From positions 1 to 5,759 of the forward strand of contig JAIRLA010000068.1 of NCBI GenBank assembly GCA_031259795.1: 5,759 nt of DNA, in the 5' to 3' direction. The notes under the pieces were generated by a model. It was not told the DNA's origin. It made no database searches and saw only the letters and a list, made by a program, of their open reading frames with translations. This document shows positions 5,602 through 5,759 of this stretch, piece after piece. Position 1 is the first letter of the stretch. Each line of letters starts with the position of its first letter. The stretch is from Azoarcus sp. Lineage in GTDB: Bacteria > Pseudomonadota > Gammaproteobacteria > Burkholderiales > Rhodocyclaceae. The position numbers and the translations under genes were made by a program.

Positions 5602-5673
5602 AGTTCTTCCGATGGACTTCCCTCCCCCGCTTGCGGGGGAGGGTGCCCGTAGGGCGGGAGAGGGCTTCCAACC
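5602..5673 (-). repeat. Dispersed repeat family B, inverted, with a perfect GC palindrome
   Basis: Read on the minus strand this is the same unit as 5251-5338. It contains a perfect 24-bp palindrome (5620-5643), two 11-base arms (CCCTCCCCCGC and GCGGGGGAGGG) around TT, and a smaller CCCGTAGGG-type hairpin (about 5646-5654). The GAGTTCTTCCGATGGACTTC part (5601-5620) matches the reverse complement of the copy near 178-196 with a two-base difference. Confidence 0.75.
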
Positions 5674-5679
5674 ACCCGC

Positions 5680-5759
5680 CGCGCAGCGCCGCTGGATAAA
5701 AAGGGGGAGGGAGGAAGGAACGGGACGCCTGTCCGTGCCCCACCGCAAAGAAAACAGCG
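5680..5759 (+). repeat. Family C element, cut by the window end
   Basis: The left arm is CGCGCAGCGCCGCTGGAT. The core follows, with AAAAAGGGGGAGGG, GGAACGGGACGCCTGTCC and ACCGCAAAGAAAACAGCG, where the right arm begins at the last bases of the window. It has the same organisation as 5153-5252; the rest of the right arm should lie just outside. Confidence 0.7.

Larger units (their letters stand above)
4811..5759. other. Gene-free repeat island downstream of the protease gene
   Basis: No reading frame here shows a family signature, a convincing RBS or protein-like composition. Positions 4811-4953 are unremarkable spacer; I see no terminator with a T-tract right after the protease stop. A 21-bp tandem and hairpin array follows (4954-5087). 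From 5098 the sequence is a mosaic in the order A, C, B, partial A, A, C (inverted), A (inverted), partial A (inverted), B (inverted), C. Several A copies are preceded by a pyrimidine run such as GCCTCCCCCC (5098-5108; on the minus strand 5557-5548). Frames crossing the mosaic yield only repeat peptides. Confidence 0.7.

Noticed and set aside
5062..5748. Several frames of 60-160 residues on both strands
   Set aside because: All are translations of the A, B and C repeats, giving well-known spurious peptides.

Overview
The window looks like chromosomal DNA of a GC-rich betaproteobacterium. The evidence is a DUF1840 protein (a family I associate with Betaproteobacteria), a WaaP/toluene-tolerance-type kinase-like protein, a Lon-like protease of the AAA_32/COG1067 type and strong G/C preference at third codon positions. 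A Rhodocyclales-like lineage is my best guess, but this is inference from family style and not a species identification.

Layout: (1) Positions 1-156 are visibly more AT-rich than the rest and carry a near-consensus sigma-54 promoter (47-64) with no intact gene behind it. (2) Positions 157-260 hold copies of dispersed palindromic repeats; the last piece doubles as a Rho-independent terminator. (3) A three-gene minus-strand operon runs from 1804 down to 264: hypoxanthine-guanine phosphoribosyltransferase, a small DUF1840 protein and a small kinase-like protein. The first two genes abut as TAA-ATG; the third starts at a TTG just after, or overlapping, the end of the second. (4) A 531-base GC-rich divergent intergenic region (1805-2335) carries the control signals for both directions. 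(5) A single large plus-strand gene (2336-4810) encodes an 824-residue Lon-family ATP-dependent protease. (6) From 4811 to the window end no credible gene is present. This part holds a 21-bp tandem repeat running into a nested 71-nt hairpin (4954-5087), then a dense mosaic of at least three dispersed repeat families (called A, B and C here) in both orientations.

The protein-coding content is ordinary: purine salvage, a possible envelope-associated kinase-like protein and a quality-control protease. I see no shared pathway linking the two transcription units. The unusual material is non-coding: an orphan sigma-54 promoter cut off by repeats, a hairpin-rich tandem array with competing pairing partners, and a family of ~100-bp elements with long inverted ends (26-nt arms with one mismatch in the best copy) that occurs three times within 650 bases. 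The same repeats bracket the gene block on both sides.
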